Shown here: one piece after another, positions 34,386-43,743 of the stretch
Layout of the letters: each line of letters starts with the position of its first letter
Position numbering within the stretch: the first letter of the stretch is position 1
Assembly: GCA_943914835.1 (NCBI GenBank)
Contig: CALUDO010000001.1
Span: 1 to 64,000, forward strand
DNA length: 64,000 bases
From: an uncultured Eremococcus sp.
Lineage (GTDB): Bacteria > Bacillota > Bacilli > Lactobacillales > Aerococcaceae
Direction of reading: 5' to 3'
The notes under the pieces: model-generated
What the model was told of the DNA's origin: nothing
Databases searched by the model: none
What the model saw: only the letters and a program-made list of their open reading frames with translations
Program-made: the position numbers and the translations under genes

Positions 34386-34443
34386 TTTTAACCTGGGCTT
34401 AACGAGAACCATGATTTGAAGATACTACTTATCCAGGTTAAAA
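34386..34443 (+). repeat. 11-bp inverted repeat in the pepP-yqhY gap
   Basis: TTTTAACCTGG (34386-34396) and CCAGGTTAAAA (34433-34443) are perfect inverted copies separated by 36 bp. No T-run follows on the plus strand, so it is not an obvious terminator for pepP; read leftward it is followed by a T-rich run. It could form an RNA stem in the yqhY leader. Confidence 0.55.
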
Positions 34444-34469
34444 ACACATAGTTACAAGGAGATGAAGTA

Positions 34470-34883
34470 ATGTCTAAGAAAAAAGATTTAAAATTTGAGG
34501 CCTTGTCGACTGAGGATATGGGAGCTATTTCAATTACAACCAATGTCTTAGAAGCAATTGCGACAAAGGTGGCCAGTGAAGTCCCTGGAGTGGTAACTTC
34601 TAATACTTCACTGCAGAAAGAGTTGGGTGCCTTCCTTGGAATTACGGGTGATAAAATTAAGGCCTCAGCCAGTCGTTTGGAATTAGGACCAATTGAAATG
34701 AATGTAGAAATTCGTGTGATTTATGGCTATTCAGTTCCAGAGGTCGCTTTAGAAGTCCAGCAAAAAATTAAAGAATATATTCTGGATATGACCGATGTTC
34801 CGGTTGCTGAAGTTAATGTTCATGTATTATCTGTAGAAACAGAAGTTTCAAAAGAAGATAAGACTGAGAATGATGGTGAGTAA
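34470..34883 (+). CDS. yqhY: Asp23/Gls24 family protein YqhY
   Basis: The 137-residue Asp23-domain protein is not part of the stress operon but precedes nusB, as YqhY does in B. subtilis. There the gene is linked to accBC and is needed for normal acetyl-CoA carboxylase activity; accBC are not adjacent here. Family features are ISITTNVLEAIATKVASEVP and VNVHVLSVE. It overlaps nusB by 14 nt. Confidence 0.9.
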   Translation: MSKKKDLKFEALSTEDMGAISITTNVLEAIATKVASEVPGVVTSNTSLQKELGAFLGITGDKIKASASRLELGPIEMNVEIRVIYGYSVPEVALEVQQKIKEYILDMTDVPVAEVNVHVLSVETEVSKEDKTENDGE

Positions 34884-35352
34884 AGTGGGACAGTCAGTAG
34901 TTAATCGAAGACAAGTACGTCAGGTGGTTGTTCAAACTCTTTATCAATATACTCATTTTGACTTTGACACGGATTTAAAGGATGCCTTGGCTTTTGTTTT
35001 GGAGTCTGGTAATTTTCCTGAAGCAGGTTATGACCATGTCAAGTCGGATTATTTACTTCCTCTCTTGCATGGGATCATTGATCATTTGCAAGAAATTGAC
35101 GCTAAAATTGAGTCTTATTTAAAAGATTGGACTATAGATCGGATTGCTCGAATTGACTTAAATATTTTACGGGTAGCTTTTTATGAAATATTTTATGGTG
35201 ATTCCAAGGATGTCCCAGCTAAAGTGGCTGTCGATCAAGCAATAGAGTTGAGTAAATTCTTTTCCGATGATAAATCAAGACAATTTATTTCTGGTGTCTT
35301 GGCCGCTGTTCTGAGTGACTTAGATGCCAGAGATGACAGTCAAGCTGATTAA
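34870..35352 (+). CDS. nusB: Transcription antitermination factor NusB
   Basis: The 160-residue all-helical NusB shows NRRQVRQVVVQTLYQY near the N-terminus and the conserved RIARIDLNILRVAFYEIFY and AKVAVDQAIELSKFF. It acts with NusE/S10 in rRNA antitermination. The start is uncertain: ATG 34870 overlaps yqhY and lacks a clear ribosome site, so coupling or a slightly later GTG is possible. Confidence 0.95.
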   Translation: MMVSKVGQSVVNRRQVRQVVVQTLYQYTHFDFDTDLKDALAFVLESGNFPEAGYDHVKSDYLLPLLHGIIDHLQEIDAKIESYLKDWTIDRIARIDLNILRVAFYEIFYGDSKDVPAKVAVDQAIELSKFFSDDKSRQFISGVLAAVLSDLDARDDSQAD

Positions 35353-35357
35353 TATAA

Positions 35358-35395
35358 AGCTCCCTGTTTGCTTAGCAATTAGGGGGCTGTCTTTA
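35358..35395 (+). terminator. Terminator after nusB
   Basis: AGCTCCCT (35358-35365) pairs with AGGGGGCT (35381-35388), with an inner TTGC/GCAA stem around TTA; the following T-tract is interrupted (GTCTTTATT), so it may be leaky. Confidence 0.6.
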
Positions 35396-35487
35396 TTAAG
35401 GCTATATTTAGTCTATTGAAGGAAGTTGATACCGACGGAATAGATATGTGTTAGAATAATAAAAAGTATAAAAAAGGGGGGAATAGG

Positions 35488-36432
35488 ATGTCTGCTCAAA
35501 TATTAGATGGTCGAAAAGTAGCCAATCAGTTAATGGAAAAGTATCAAAAGATGGTGGGCCAGCTCATAAAGAGAAATATCCAACCCCGTTTGCTTGTGTT
35601 CACCTCTTCCGATGATCCGGCAGGATTAGCATATAGTCGAGCTCAAGAAAAGGCGGCCAATGACCTTGGTATAATTTATGAGGGAGTCTTATTAGATGAA
35701 TCTACTATGCTAGAAGATTTGCTGACCGACATCGATAAAGTGAATTTAGATCCAAAGATTACGGCAATAATTATCCAAGCCCCCTTACCCTCCCACCTGG
35801 AGAGTTCTGTTCTATTAAATAGGGTGGATCCTATAAAAGATGTTGAGGGTTTACATGCCTACAATCTTGGCAAATTAGTCACAGATAAGAGTGAATTAGA
35901 ACCATCGACTGCTCGTGGAGTTATTCGCTTACTACAAGCGCATGATATCCAAATAGAAGGGCAAGCGGTGACGATTTTAGGAATGAGTAAGATTGTAGGT
36001 ATGCCTTTAGCGATAATGTTGAGTCACTTAGATGCAACGGTGTCACTATGTCATATCAAGACCCCTCATTTAAGAGATTATATTAAAGATGCAGATATTT
36101 TGGTGTCTGCTATGGGGAATCCCCATGTTATTCAAGCTCAAGATATTAAAGATCAAGCTGTTGTAGTCGATGTGGCCATGAATCAAAATGAAGATGGAAA
36201 GTTTGTAGGGGATGTTCCATATCATCAGATATTGGATAAGGTCTCTGCAATTACGCCAGTTCCTGGTGGGGTAGGCCCAATGACAGTAGCCATGACTATG
36301 GAACAAGTGATTCAATGTGCTTGTTTACAACATAACTTAGACTTTAATGATTTACTGAGCGAGGAGGATGAGATTGGAAGACCAAGAGAAAAAAAGTTAT
36401 TTAACAGTAACAGCACTCACTCGTTACATTAA
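35488..36432 (+). CDS. folD: Bifunctional methylenetetrahydrofolate dehydrogenase/cyclohydrolase FolD
   Basis: The 314-residue protein contains the active-site Lys region AGLAYSRAQEKAA, the Pro/Leu-rich QAPLPSHL, DPIKDVEGLH and TPVPGGVGPMT. It interconverts one-carbon tetrahydrofolates for purine, formyl-Met and methionine synthesis. FolD usually ends about 30 residues earlier; here a polar tail reads 65 nt into xseA. ATG 35488 follows GGGGGG. Confidence 0.95.
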   Translation: MSAQILDGRKVANQLMEKYQKMVGQLIKRNIQPRLLVFTSSDDPAGLAYSRAQEKAANDLGIIYEGVLLDESTMLEDLLTDIDKVNLDPKITAIIIQAPLPSHLESSVLLNRVDPIKDVEGLHAYNLGKLVTDKSELEPSTARGVIRLLQAHDIQIEGQAVTILGMSKIVGMPLAIMLSHLDATVSLCHIKTPHLRDYIKDADILVSAMGNPHVIQAQDIKDQAVVVDVAMNQNEDGKFVGDVPYHQILDKVSAITPVPGGVGPMTVAMTMEQVIQCACLQHNLDFNDLLSEEDEIGRPREKKLFNSNSTHSLH

Positions 36433-37780
36433 ACAAAAGTTTGTTCGTGACCCCTATTTAAAAACAGTTTATTTGGTAGGGGAAGTTTCAAATTACCGAT
36501 TTCGGCCCCAAGGACATCAATATTTCCGTATTAAAGATGACCAAGCTGCTATTAATGTAGTAATGTTTAAGCGCCAGTTTGAAAAGGTCCCTTTTAAATT
36601 AGAAGAAGGTATGCAGGTTTTTGTTAAAGGGAGTTTGAGCGTTTATGAAGCTTCGGGTTCTTACCAATTTTATATTGATGATATCCAACCCGATGGAGTT
36701 GGGGCCCTTTATCAGGCTCTAGAAGATTTAAAGAAAGAATTTCAAGCAGCAGGCCTCTTTGATCAACTTCAAAGACCTCTTCCAAGCTACCCTCAAAGAA
36801 TTGCAGTTATAACAAGCCCTTCTGGAGCTGTCATTAAAGATATTCATACAACCATCAATCGTCGTTTTCCTTTGCCACTTATCTATCTTTTTGAAAGCCG
36901 AGTTCAAGGAAAAGAAGCCGTGGGAGACTTAGTCTCTGCTTTTAACCGGGTCAAGGCCGACCCGCGTCATTTTGATGTCCTGATTCTAGCACGGGGGGGT
37001 GGATCCATAGAAGATTTATGGCCCTTTAATGATCGTCTAGTGGCTCAAGCCATCCTGGATTGTCCTGTTCCCGTGATTTCTTCAGTGGGTCATGAAACAG
37101 ATACGACCATCGCTGACTTAGTGGCAGATGTTCGAGCGGCAACACCAACAGCCGCTGCTGAATTAGCGGTTCCCGTTCTGAATAACTTATTGACCCGGAT
37201 ACAAGAAAATCAAATCCGCCTAAATCAAACAATAAACCATCAGATTCGGTTGAGACAAGACCGTATGAGTCACATTATGGATTCTTATGTTTTTTCTCAA
37301 CCAGACCGACTCTATCACGCTTATAGCCAGAGGTTGGACATAGCTAGTGAACGGTTAAATTTTTTCTGGGGTCGGTACCTATCTCAAAAAAAGGAAAACT
37401 ATCAGCGACTGAACCAAAATATCAAACTGAAAGACTTGCGCCTAAAAATGAACCGCCAAGCTGAGGTTCTTAACCAAGTTCAAAAAGATTTGAAGGCCTA
37501 TACTTTGAACGGGATTAAAGGGTATAAACAAGACCTTGTTCGCCAAGTAGACTTGTTATCTGCTCACAGCCCTTTACAAATTATGTCCAAAGGTTATGCT
37601 CTGATTACAAAAGGAGACCAATTGGTTAAATCAGTCACCGATTTAAAGGTAAGGGACTCTGTGAATATTCAGATGAAAGATGGACTAGTTAGAGTGTCGG
37701 TAGAAGAAAAAGAGTTTAATGATGATTTTGGTGAAATCACAGGCAATCAAGGAGGTTTAAATCATGACAGAATCAAATGA
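36368..37780 (+). CDS. xseA: Exodeoxyribonuclease VII large subunit
   Basis: The 470-residue protein has an N-terminal OB domain (about 10-105, LVGEVSNYRFRPQGHQYF) and the catalytic domain with ITSPSGAVIKDI, LARGGGSIEDLWPFN and VGHETDTTIADLVAD, followed by a long helical region. It degrades single-stranded DNA. The ATG 36368 directly abuts AGGAGG; TTG 36374, two codons later, has a proper 6-nt spacing and may be the real start. Confidence 0.95.
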   Translation: MRLEDQEKKSYLTVTALTRYIKQKFVRDPYLKTVYLVGEVSNYRFRPQGHQYFRIKDDQAAINVVMFKRQFEKVPFKLEEGMQVFVKGSLSVYEASGSYQFYIDDIQPDGVGALYQALEDLKKEFQAAGLFDQLQRPLPSYPQRIAVITSPSGAVIKDIHTTINRRFPLPLIYLFESRVQGKEAVGDLVSAFNRVKADPRHFDVLILARGGGSIEDLWPFNDRLVAQAILDCPVPVISSVGHETDTTIADLVADVRAATPTAAAELAVPVLNNLLTRIQENQIRLNQTINHQIRLRQDRMSHIMDSYVFSQPDRLYHAYSQRLDIASERLNFFWGRYLSQKKENYQRLNQNIKLKDLRLKMNRQAEVLNQVQKDLKAYTLNGIKGYKQDLVRQVDLLSAHSPLQIMSKGYALITKGDQLVKSVTDLKVRDSVNIQMKDGLVRVSVEEKEFNDDFGEITGNQGGLNHDRIK

Positions 37781-37997
37781 AAGTAAAGAAGTTAGCTTTG
37801 AAGAGGCAATGAAAGAACTCGAGAACCTTGTTGGAAAGCTAGAAAAAGGGGATCTTCCTTTGGAAGATGCTATTCAAGCCTATCAAAGAGGAATGGAGTT
37901 AAGTCATTTTTGTCAACTGAAATTAAGCCAAGCTGAAGGAACCGTGGCCAAATTGATGACAGAACAGGGTGAAACACTCTTAGATGAGGATGAATAA
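37764..37997 (+). CDS. xseB: Exodeoxyribonuclease VII small subunit
   Basis: The 77-residue helical hairpin protein (SFEEAMKELENLVGKLEKGD, LPLEDAIQAYQRGMEL) forms the multimeric partner of XseA. It overlaps xseA by 17 nt and has its own AAGGAGG. Confidence 0.96.
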   Translation: MTESNESKEVSFEEAMKELENLVGKLEKGDLPLEDAIQAYQRGMELSHFCQLKLSQAEGTVAKLMTEQGETLLDEDE

Positions 37998-38884
37998 TGA
38001 AAAAAAGAAGCATAAGTGATTTAAGACAATACTTTGAAGAGAAGTTAGACAAGCATGTTCTAGAACTAGATGCCCCATTAGAAATGGTTAAACCTATGCT
38101 TTATTCTTTGAAAAACGGTGGCAAACGATTAAGACCCCTCATGCTCTTAATGATTCTTGATATTTATGGCAAGGCTAGTATCAAAGATGGCTTAGCAACA
38201 GCGATAGCCTTGGAATATATTCATACTTATTCTTTAATTCATGATGATTTACCAGCCATGGATAATGATGATCTGCGGCGCGGTCAACCAACGAATCACA
38301 TTCAATTTAATGAAGCTACAGCAATACTAGCAGGAGATGCGCTTCTAACAGATGCCTTTGCTTTGGTTGCAAATGATAAGCACTTGAAGGCCAAACAGAA
38401 AGTAAAGTTAGTTTCTCTTTTAAGTCAAGCGGCAGGATCTTCAGGGATGGTTGCAGGCCAATTGTATGATGTTCAAGCTCAAGATCAAAAAATTGATTTG
38501 AATCAACTGAAACATATTCACCAACTTAAAACCGGTCAACTTTTTATGTTTTCTGTCAGAGGTGCAGCTATTATTGGTGATTTCTCTAAAGAAGAAACCC
38601 AACTAATTGAAAGTTTCGGGGAATCCTTTGGTTTAGCTTATCAGATACATAATGATTTAATGGATGTAGTGGCATGTAAAGAAGAAACAGGAAAAACACA
38701 GGGGCGTGACGAGGATTTGGAAAAGGCAACCTATCCTGCTTTGTTAGGACTAGAGGAATCTAAAGCTGCGCTCGAAGGAGAAATCAAGGAGATGCAGGCA
38801 AAGATTGCTGAATTAGAAGAAATCTCTTCTAAGCCTTTTGCTTCTCTGTTATCATTCTTGGAGTATATTAATATCGAGGTATAG
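37997..38884 (+). CDS. ispA: Farnesyl/geranyl diphosphate synthase
   Basis: The 295-residue polyprenyl synthase has NGGKRLRP, the first Asp motif DDLPAMDND with the following RRG, and KTGQLF. The second motif reads NDLMD instead of the usual DDxxD. It makes farnesyl diphosphate from IPP and DMAPP, feeding undecaprenyl and quinone side chains. It overlaps xseB by 1 nt (TAATG). Confidence 0.93.
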   Translation: MKKRSISDLRQYFEEKLDKHVLELDAPLEMVKPMLYSLKNGGKRLRPLMLLMILDIYGKASIKDGLATAIALEYIHTYSLIHDDLPAMDNDDLRRGQPTNHIQFNEATAILAGDALLTDAFALVANDKHLKAKQKVKLVSLLSQAAGSSGMVAGQLYDVQAQDQKIDLNQLKHIHQLKTGQLFMFSVRGAAIIGDFSKEETQLIESFGESFGLAYQIHNDLMDVVACKEETGKTQGRDEDLEKATYPALLGLEESKAALEGEIKEMQAKIAELEEISSKPFASLLSFLEYINIEV

Positions 38885-38894
38885 GAGGGCTCTC

Positions 38895-39758
38895 ATGAAA
38901 AAGGAAAGAGTCGATAAGTTAGTTCATCAGGCTGGTTTAACCGAATCAAGAGAGCAGGCGCGTCGTTTAATTATGGCTGGGCAAATATACGACCAGAATA
39001 ATCAGCGTTATGATAAGCCGGGCGAGAAAATTGATGCTAGTAAAGAACTTCACATAAAAGGCAAGACTCTGCCTTATGTCAGTCGTGGGGGCTTGAAGCT
39101 TGAGAAAGCCTTAGAAAGTTTTGATGTAGATGTGAAAGACAAGATTTTGTTGGATATCGGGGCTTCAACTGGTGGCTTCACAGATGCAGCTCTTCAAAAG
39201 GGAGCTCGTATGTCTTACGCCTTGGATGTGGGTTATAATCAATTAGCTTATAAGTTACGTCAAGATCCTCGGGTGGTTGTCATGGAGCGACAAAATTTCC
39301 GCTACTCAAAGCCAGAAGATTTCCAACAGGGACAACCTAATTTTGCGTCTATTGATGTTTCCTTTATTTCTTTAGGACTCATTCTACCTCCCCTCAAGGA
39401 TATCTTAGTAGATCAGGGGGATGTCGTGGCCTTGATTAAGCCCCAATTTGAAGCTGGTCCTGATCGCGTGGGCAAACACGGAGTTATTCGAGAGACTCAA
39501 GTGCATGCGGATGTGCTCAAGGAAGTCTTGACTATGATGAGTCAAGAGGGGTACGAAATTATCAATCTTACCTATTCTCCTATTAAGGGAGGAGAGGGAA
39601 ATATTGAATTTTTAGCTCACTTAAAGAATGCCAAGTTGCCCAACCAATCATATAACCATATTGATATATCTGATCTTGTTCAAAAGGCACATGAAACAAT
39701 GTGGGGAAATAAGGAGGCGCGACTTTCAAGTCGAATAAGTATAGGCGAAGGAGAATAG
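38895..39758 (+). CDS. TlyA-family rRNA 2'-O-methyltransferase (YqxC)
   Basis: The 287-residue protein starts at ATG 38895 after AGGAGG. An N-terminal S4 RNA-binding domain (RVDKLVHQAGLTESREQARR) is followed by an FtsJ-like methyltransferase with LLDIGASTGGFTDAALQKGA. Homologues methylate 16S/23S rRNA ribose. It sits between ispA and recN, as in B. subtilis. Confidence 0.92.
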   Translation: MKKERVDKLVHQAGLTESREQARRLIMAGQIYDQNNQRYDKPGEKIDASKELHIKGKTLPYVSRGGLKLEKALESFDVDVKDKILLDIGASTGGFTDAALQKGARMSYALDVGYNQLAYKLRQDPRVVVMERQNFRYSKPEDFQQGQPNFASIDVSFISLGLILPPLKDILVDQGDVVALIKPQFEAGPDRVGKHGVIRETQVHADVLKEVLTMMSQEGYEIINLTYSPIKGGEGNIEFLAHLKNAKLPNQSYNHIDISDLVQKAHETMWGNKEARLSSRISIGEGE

Positions 39759-39760
39759 GT

Positions 39761-41473
39761 ATGTTGCAGTCACTTTTTATTCAGAACTTTGCTATTATAG
39801 ATCAACTCTCGGTAGATTTTCAGGATGGAATGACAGTCCTCTCTGGAGAAACTGGGGCTGGGAAGTCCATTATTATTGACGCTTTAGGTATTATTTGTGG
39901 CGGACGAGGATCAAGCGATTATATTCGATATGGAGAAGACCGGTTAATGGTTGAAGCTTTATTCAATTTAGAGTCATCCAGTGAAGGAATTAGAAGAGTC
40001 CTTAGTGACTTTGGAATTGAAGGGTCTCAGGATAATAGTCTCCTTCTTCATCGTGAAATAAACCGAAAGGGGACGAATATAGTCAGGATTAATGGTCATC
40101 TGGCCAATGTCAGTCTTTTAAAATCTTTAGGGCGTTTTTTAGTGGATATTCACGGACAGCATGACCATCAGACCTTGTTAGATGATAGTCAGCATATTTA
40201 TCTATTAGACCAGTTTATGCCAGACCATAATTTGTTGGATGCCTACCAGGACAAATATGCAATCTATGACAGTAAGCGGGCAGAGTGGTTAAGTCAGCAA
40301 GAAAGTGAAAGCGACCAGCTTCAGCGTCTAGATTACCTTAAGTTTCAACTAGAAGAATTATCAGACTTTGGCTTGGATGCGGACGAAGAGGAAGATTTAA
40401 AAAGGACCAGTCGTCGGATGCAAAACCAAGCCCAGGTACACCAGTTCAATCAAGCTTTAAATAACCTATTGAGTGAAGGGGAAGGCAGTGTTATTGACCA
40501 CTTGTCCAAGGCTGAAACTATCTTGGATGATCTTATTCTTTTAAAGGAGGAGGGCTATCAGTCTTTAAGGGAACGATTGTCTTCAATTCGCTATGAATTG
40601 GATGATTTAGCCCAAGACATTGCTTTTAAAGGAAATGATTTATGGGAAGAGGATCTTGATTTAGATTCCATTGAGGGGCGGTTGAATGACTACAGCCGTC
40701 TCAAACGGAAATATGGCATGACGGTTGAGGAATTAATGGCCCACCAGGAATCCTTATCCCTAGAAATTCATCGAATTCAGGATCGAGATCATTATTTAAT
40801 GCAATTAAAACAAGACCTGCTTAAGAGTTATCAAGATGCTAAAGACCTAGCAGATCAACTTCATCAGCAGCGACAAGAGGTCAGCCAAATCTTGAAAGAT
40901 GAGATTGAGACCCAGCTCAAAGACCTTTATATGAAAGAGAGTCGTTTTGAGGTTTCCTTTAAAGAAATGGACCTAGATAGTCGGTTGGCTGACTTAGGGT
41001 CCTTATCTCAACTAAATACTATGGGTTACGATAAAGTTTCCTTCAATATTGCGACGAACTTAGGACAGGCATTGAATCCCCTAGTTAAGGTTGCCTCGGG
41101 GGGAGAATTATCGCGGTTTATGTTGGCCTTGAAGGTTGTTTTTGCTAAGGCTGACCAAGCCAAAGTAATGGTATTTGATGAGATAGATACCGGAGTGTCA
41201 GGCAGAGTGGCTGCAGCTATTGCAGATAAAATTCATGAAGTAAGCAATTTCCACCAGGTCTTGTGTATTACCCATCTTCCCCAAGTAGCCGCCGTAGCAG
41301 ACAATCAATTATATATCCGCAAAATAAATCAGGACCACAAAACGGCCACCCAGCTCAGCTATCTTGATATGGATGAAAGGGTGGAGATTATTGCCATGAT
41401 GGTTTCTGGACAAGATATAAGTTCGGCTGCCTTAGAGGTATCACGTGACTTGCTCAAAACCTACCATCATTAA
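39761..41473 (+). CDS. recN: DNA repair protein RecN
   Basis: The 570-residue SMC-like ATPase has Walker A SGETGAGKSIIIDALG, two long coiled-coil arms (about 150-360), signature ASGGELSRFMLALK and Walker B MVFDEIDTGVSG. It acts early in double-strand break repair. It starts 2 bp after tlyA; no argR gene lies between them, unlike in many Firmicutes. Confidence 0.96.
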   Translation: MLQSLFIQNFAIIDQLSVDFQDGMTVLSGETGAGKSIIIDALGIICGGRGSSDYIRYGEDRLMVEALFNLESSSEGIRRVLSDFGIEGSQDNSLLLHREINRKGTNIVRINGHLANVSLLKSLGRFLVDIHGQHDHQTLLDDSQHIYLLDQFMPDHNLLDAYQDKYAIYDSKRAEWLSQQESESDQLQRLDYLKFQLEELSDFGLDADEEEDLKRTSRRMQNQAQVHQFNQALNNLLSEGEGSVIDHLSKAETILDDLILLKEEGYQSLRERLSSIRYELDDLAQDIAFKGNDLWEEDLDLDSIEGRLNDYSRLKRKYGMTVEELMAHQESLSLEIHRIQDRDHYLMQLKQDLLKSYQDAKDLADQLHQQRQEVSQILKDEIETQLKDLYMKESRFEVSFKEMDLDSRLADLGSLSQLNTMGYDKVSFNIATNLGQALNPLVKVASGGELSRFMLALKVVFAKADQAKVMVFDEIDTGVSGRVAAAIADKIHEVSNFHQVLCITHLPQVAAVADNQLYIRKINQDHKTATQLSYLDMDERVEIIAMMVSGQDISSAALEVSRDLLKTYHH

Positions 41474-41484
41474 GGAGGAATACT

Positions 41485-42462
41485 ATGAAATCCAAACTTC
41501 CCTTAGTAGTTATTGTGGGGCCTACAGGTGTGGGGAAAACCGAATTAAGTATTCACTTAGCCCATAAATATGATGGCGAGGTAGTTAATGGAGATAGTCT
41601 TCAAGTGTATCGGTCTCTGGATATTGGAACTGGCAAGATTAAACCCCAAGAAATGGAGGGCGTGCCTCATCACCTATTGGACATCTTATCAGTTGAAGAA
41701 GACTTCAATGCCAGTGATTTTAAGATACTTGCTAGTCAAGCCATTGAGGAAATTTATAGCAGGGGAAAGCTTCCCTTTCTAGTGGGTGGGACTGGTCTAT
41801 ATGTCGAAGGTCTTCTTTATGATTTGGAATTTGGTCAGGATGGTTCCCATGACCCCTTGGTCAGAAAGCAGTTAGAACGTGAACTTCAAAAGCAGGGGGG
41901 GCAAGCGCTATGGAATAAGTTGAAGAGACTTGATCCGGCGGCGGCTGAAAAAATCCCTCTTGCTAATGAGCGTCGGCTTATTCGCGCTTTGGAGGTGATT
42001 GAGGTGACCGGGGAGCAATTTTCTAAACAGGATAATCACCGCCGCCAAGTGTCCCGCTACAATGATCTCATCCTAGTTCTCAATCGTGACCGTCAAGTAC
42101 TTTATAATCGAATCAATCAAAGGGTAGTAGGGATGGTAGCGGAAGGTTTAGAGGAAGAAGCTGAGCTCTTATTTAATAAAGATACTAGTGATAAAAGTCA
42201 AGTCTTTCAATCAATGAAAGGAATTGGATATAAAGAATGGTGGCCTTATTTCCAGGGGGTAGAAGCTAAGGAAGACGTAATACAGCAGATTCAACAGAAC
42301 TCGCGTAGGTATGCTAAACGCCAGTTAACTTGGTTTAGAAATCGATTTAAGCATACCCATTGGTTGGATATGGACCAAGATCTTGAGAAAGTTCTCTTAG
42401 AGAGTCAAATTCTGATCGACACACTAGTGGATAAAACAAATCAAGATTTATGCAGAAAGTAG
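41485..42462 (+). CDS. miaA: tRNA dimethylallyltransferase MiaA
   Basis: The 325-residue protein has the P-loop GPTGVGKTELS, DSLQVYRSLDIGTGK, and GGTGLYVEGLLYD, with the C-terminal KRQLTWFRNR. It adds the dimethylallyl group to A37 of tRNAs reading U-starting codons; its substrate derives from the isoprenoid pathway that ispA also uses. ATG 41485 follows AAGGAGG. Confidence 0.96.
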   Translation: MKSKLPLVVIVGPTGVGKTELSIHLAHKYDGEVVNGDSLQVYRSLDIGTGKIKPQEMEGVPHHLLDILSVEEDFNASDFKILASQAIEEIYSRGKLPFLVGGTGLYVEGLLYDLEFGQDGSHDPLVRKQLERELQKQGGQALWNKLKRLDPAAAEKIPLANERRLIRALEVIEVTGEQFSKQDNHRRQVSRYNDLILVLNRDRQVLYNRINQRVVGMVAEGLEEEAELLFNKDTSDKSQVFQSMKGIGYKEWWPYFQGVEAKEDVIQQIQQNSRRYAKRQLTWFRNRFKHTHWLDMDQDLEKVLLESQILIDTLVDKTNQDLCRK

Positions 42463-42484
42463 AAAGAAAAGAGGTAATAGGAGA

Positions 42485-43732
42485 TTGAGTCAGACCATGT
42501 ATGATACCAGTATTCAAGTGGACCGTGTCTTAATTGTGGCTGTTGAGACACCGGATATAGATAGTGAACTATTGAATACCCTACTTGAGGAAATGGAATC
42601 TTTGGTCACGACTGCTGGCGGCCAAGTTTGTGGATGTATTCGGCAGAAGTTAAGGCAGATAGATAAGCGTAGTCTGGTAGGAGAGGGAAAGTTGCTAGAA
42701 ATTGAAGACTACATAGTAGCTAATGATGTAAACCTCTTGGTCACTTATAATCCCCTAACACCTAACATGCATCAATATTTGACGAACCGTTTTGACATTC
42801 GATTGATTGACCGAGTTCAATTAATTTTAGATATCTTTGCTATGCGGGCTCGAAGCCGAGAAGGAAAGTTACAGGTCGAATTGGCCCAGTATCAATATCT
42901 ATTACCGCGAATGGTGGGTCGTGGGAAATCCATGTCACGTTTGGGTGGTGGAATAGGGAGTCGCGGTCCGGGAGAAACACAATTAGAAACAGACCGTCGT
43001 CATATTCGGCGTTTGATGCGGTCGATTGAAAAGGACCTTAAAGAAGTCGAGGCCAATCGGGACCGAACGCGCCACCGTCGCTTGGAAGGGTCTGAATTTA
43101 ATGTTGGCCTTGTCGGCTATACTAATGCTGGTAAATCAACTCTTTTAAGCCAATTGACGGGACAAGAAACCTATGTTGAAAATCTTCTATTTGCCACCCT
43201 GGACCCATTAACTCGAAAATTATCGATTCGAGGCCAAGATACCTTTACTCTAACTGATACGGTTGGTTTTATTGAAGCGTTGCCCCAGCAGCTCATTCAA
43301 ACATTTAAGTCAACTTTGGAAGAAATTCGACAAGTTGATATGTTGTTACACGTGGTGGATGTGTCGGATCCTGCTCACTTGATGCACGAGGAAGCCGTCA
43401 TGAGCCTTTTGAAAGATTTAGAAATGGATGAGATTCCAATTCTCACCTTGTATAATAAAAAAGACCAGTTGAAAAATACCCATTTCTCACCGACTCTCTT
43501 TCCCCACCTCATTATTTCGGCTCATGATGAGACGGATATAGAAAGGGTGAAAGAGGGAATCTGGCAGGAAGCTGTTCGGCAAGGTCAGGCGCTAGAAGTC
43601 AGAATTCCAGCAGACCAAGCGGATGACTTGTATCACTTAAAAAAAGTGGACCTAGTCGAAAGTATCGATTTTGATGAAGATAGAGATGACTATGTGGTTC
43701 ATGGTTATAATTTGAAAAAGTATGATTTATAG
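42485..43732 (+). CDS. hflX: GTPase HflX
   Basis: The 415-residue protein starts with TTG 42485 (AGGAG close upstream); ATG 42497 is an alternative. The N-terminal HflX domain is followed by the glycine-rich linker GGGIGSRGPGE and the G domain with GYTNAGKSTLL, DTVGFI and NKKD. It is a ribosome-associated GTPase that splits stalled ribosomes under stress. Confidence 0.95.
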   Translation: MSQTMYDTSIQVDRVLIVAVETPDIDSELLNTLLEEMESLVTTAGGQVCGCIRQKLRQIDKRSLVGEGKLLEIEDYIVANDVNLLVTYNPLTPNMHQYLTNRFDIRLIDRVQLILDIFAMRARSREGKLQVELAQYQYLLPRMVGRGKSMSRLGGGIGSRGPGETQLETDRRHIRRLMRSIEKDLKEVEANRDRTRHRRLEGSEFNVGLVGYTNAGKSTLLSQLTGQETYVENLLFATLDPLTRKLSIRGQDTFTLTDTVGFIEALPQQLIQTFKSTLEEIRQVDMLLHVVDVSDPAHLMHEEAVMSLLKDLEMDEIPILTLYNKKDQLKNTHFSPTLFPHLIISAHDETDIERVKEGIWQEAVRQGQALEVRIPADQADDLYHLKKVDLVESIDFDEDRDDYVVHGYNLKKYDL

Positions 43733-43743
43733 GAGGATGACTA

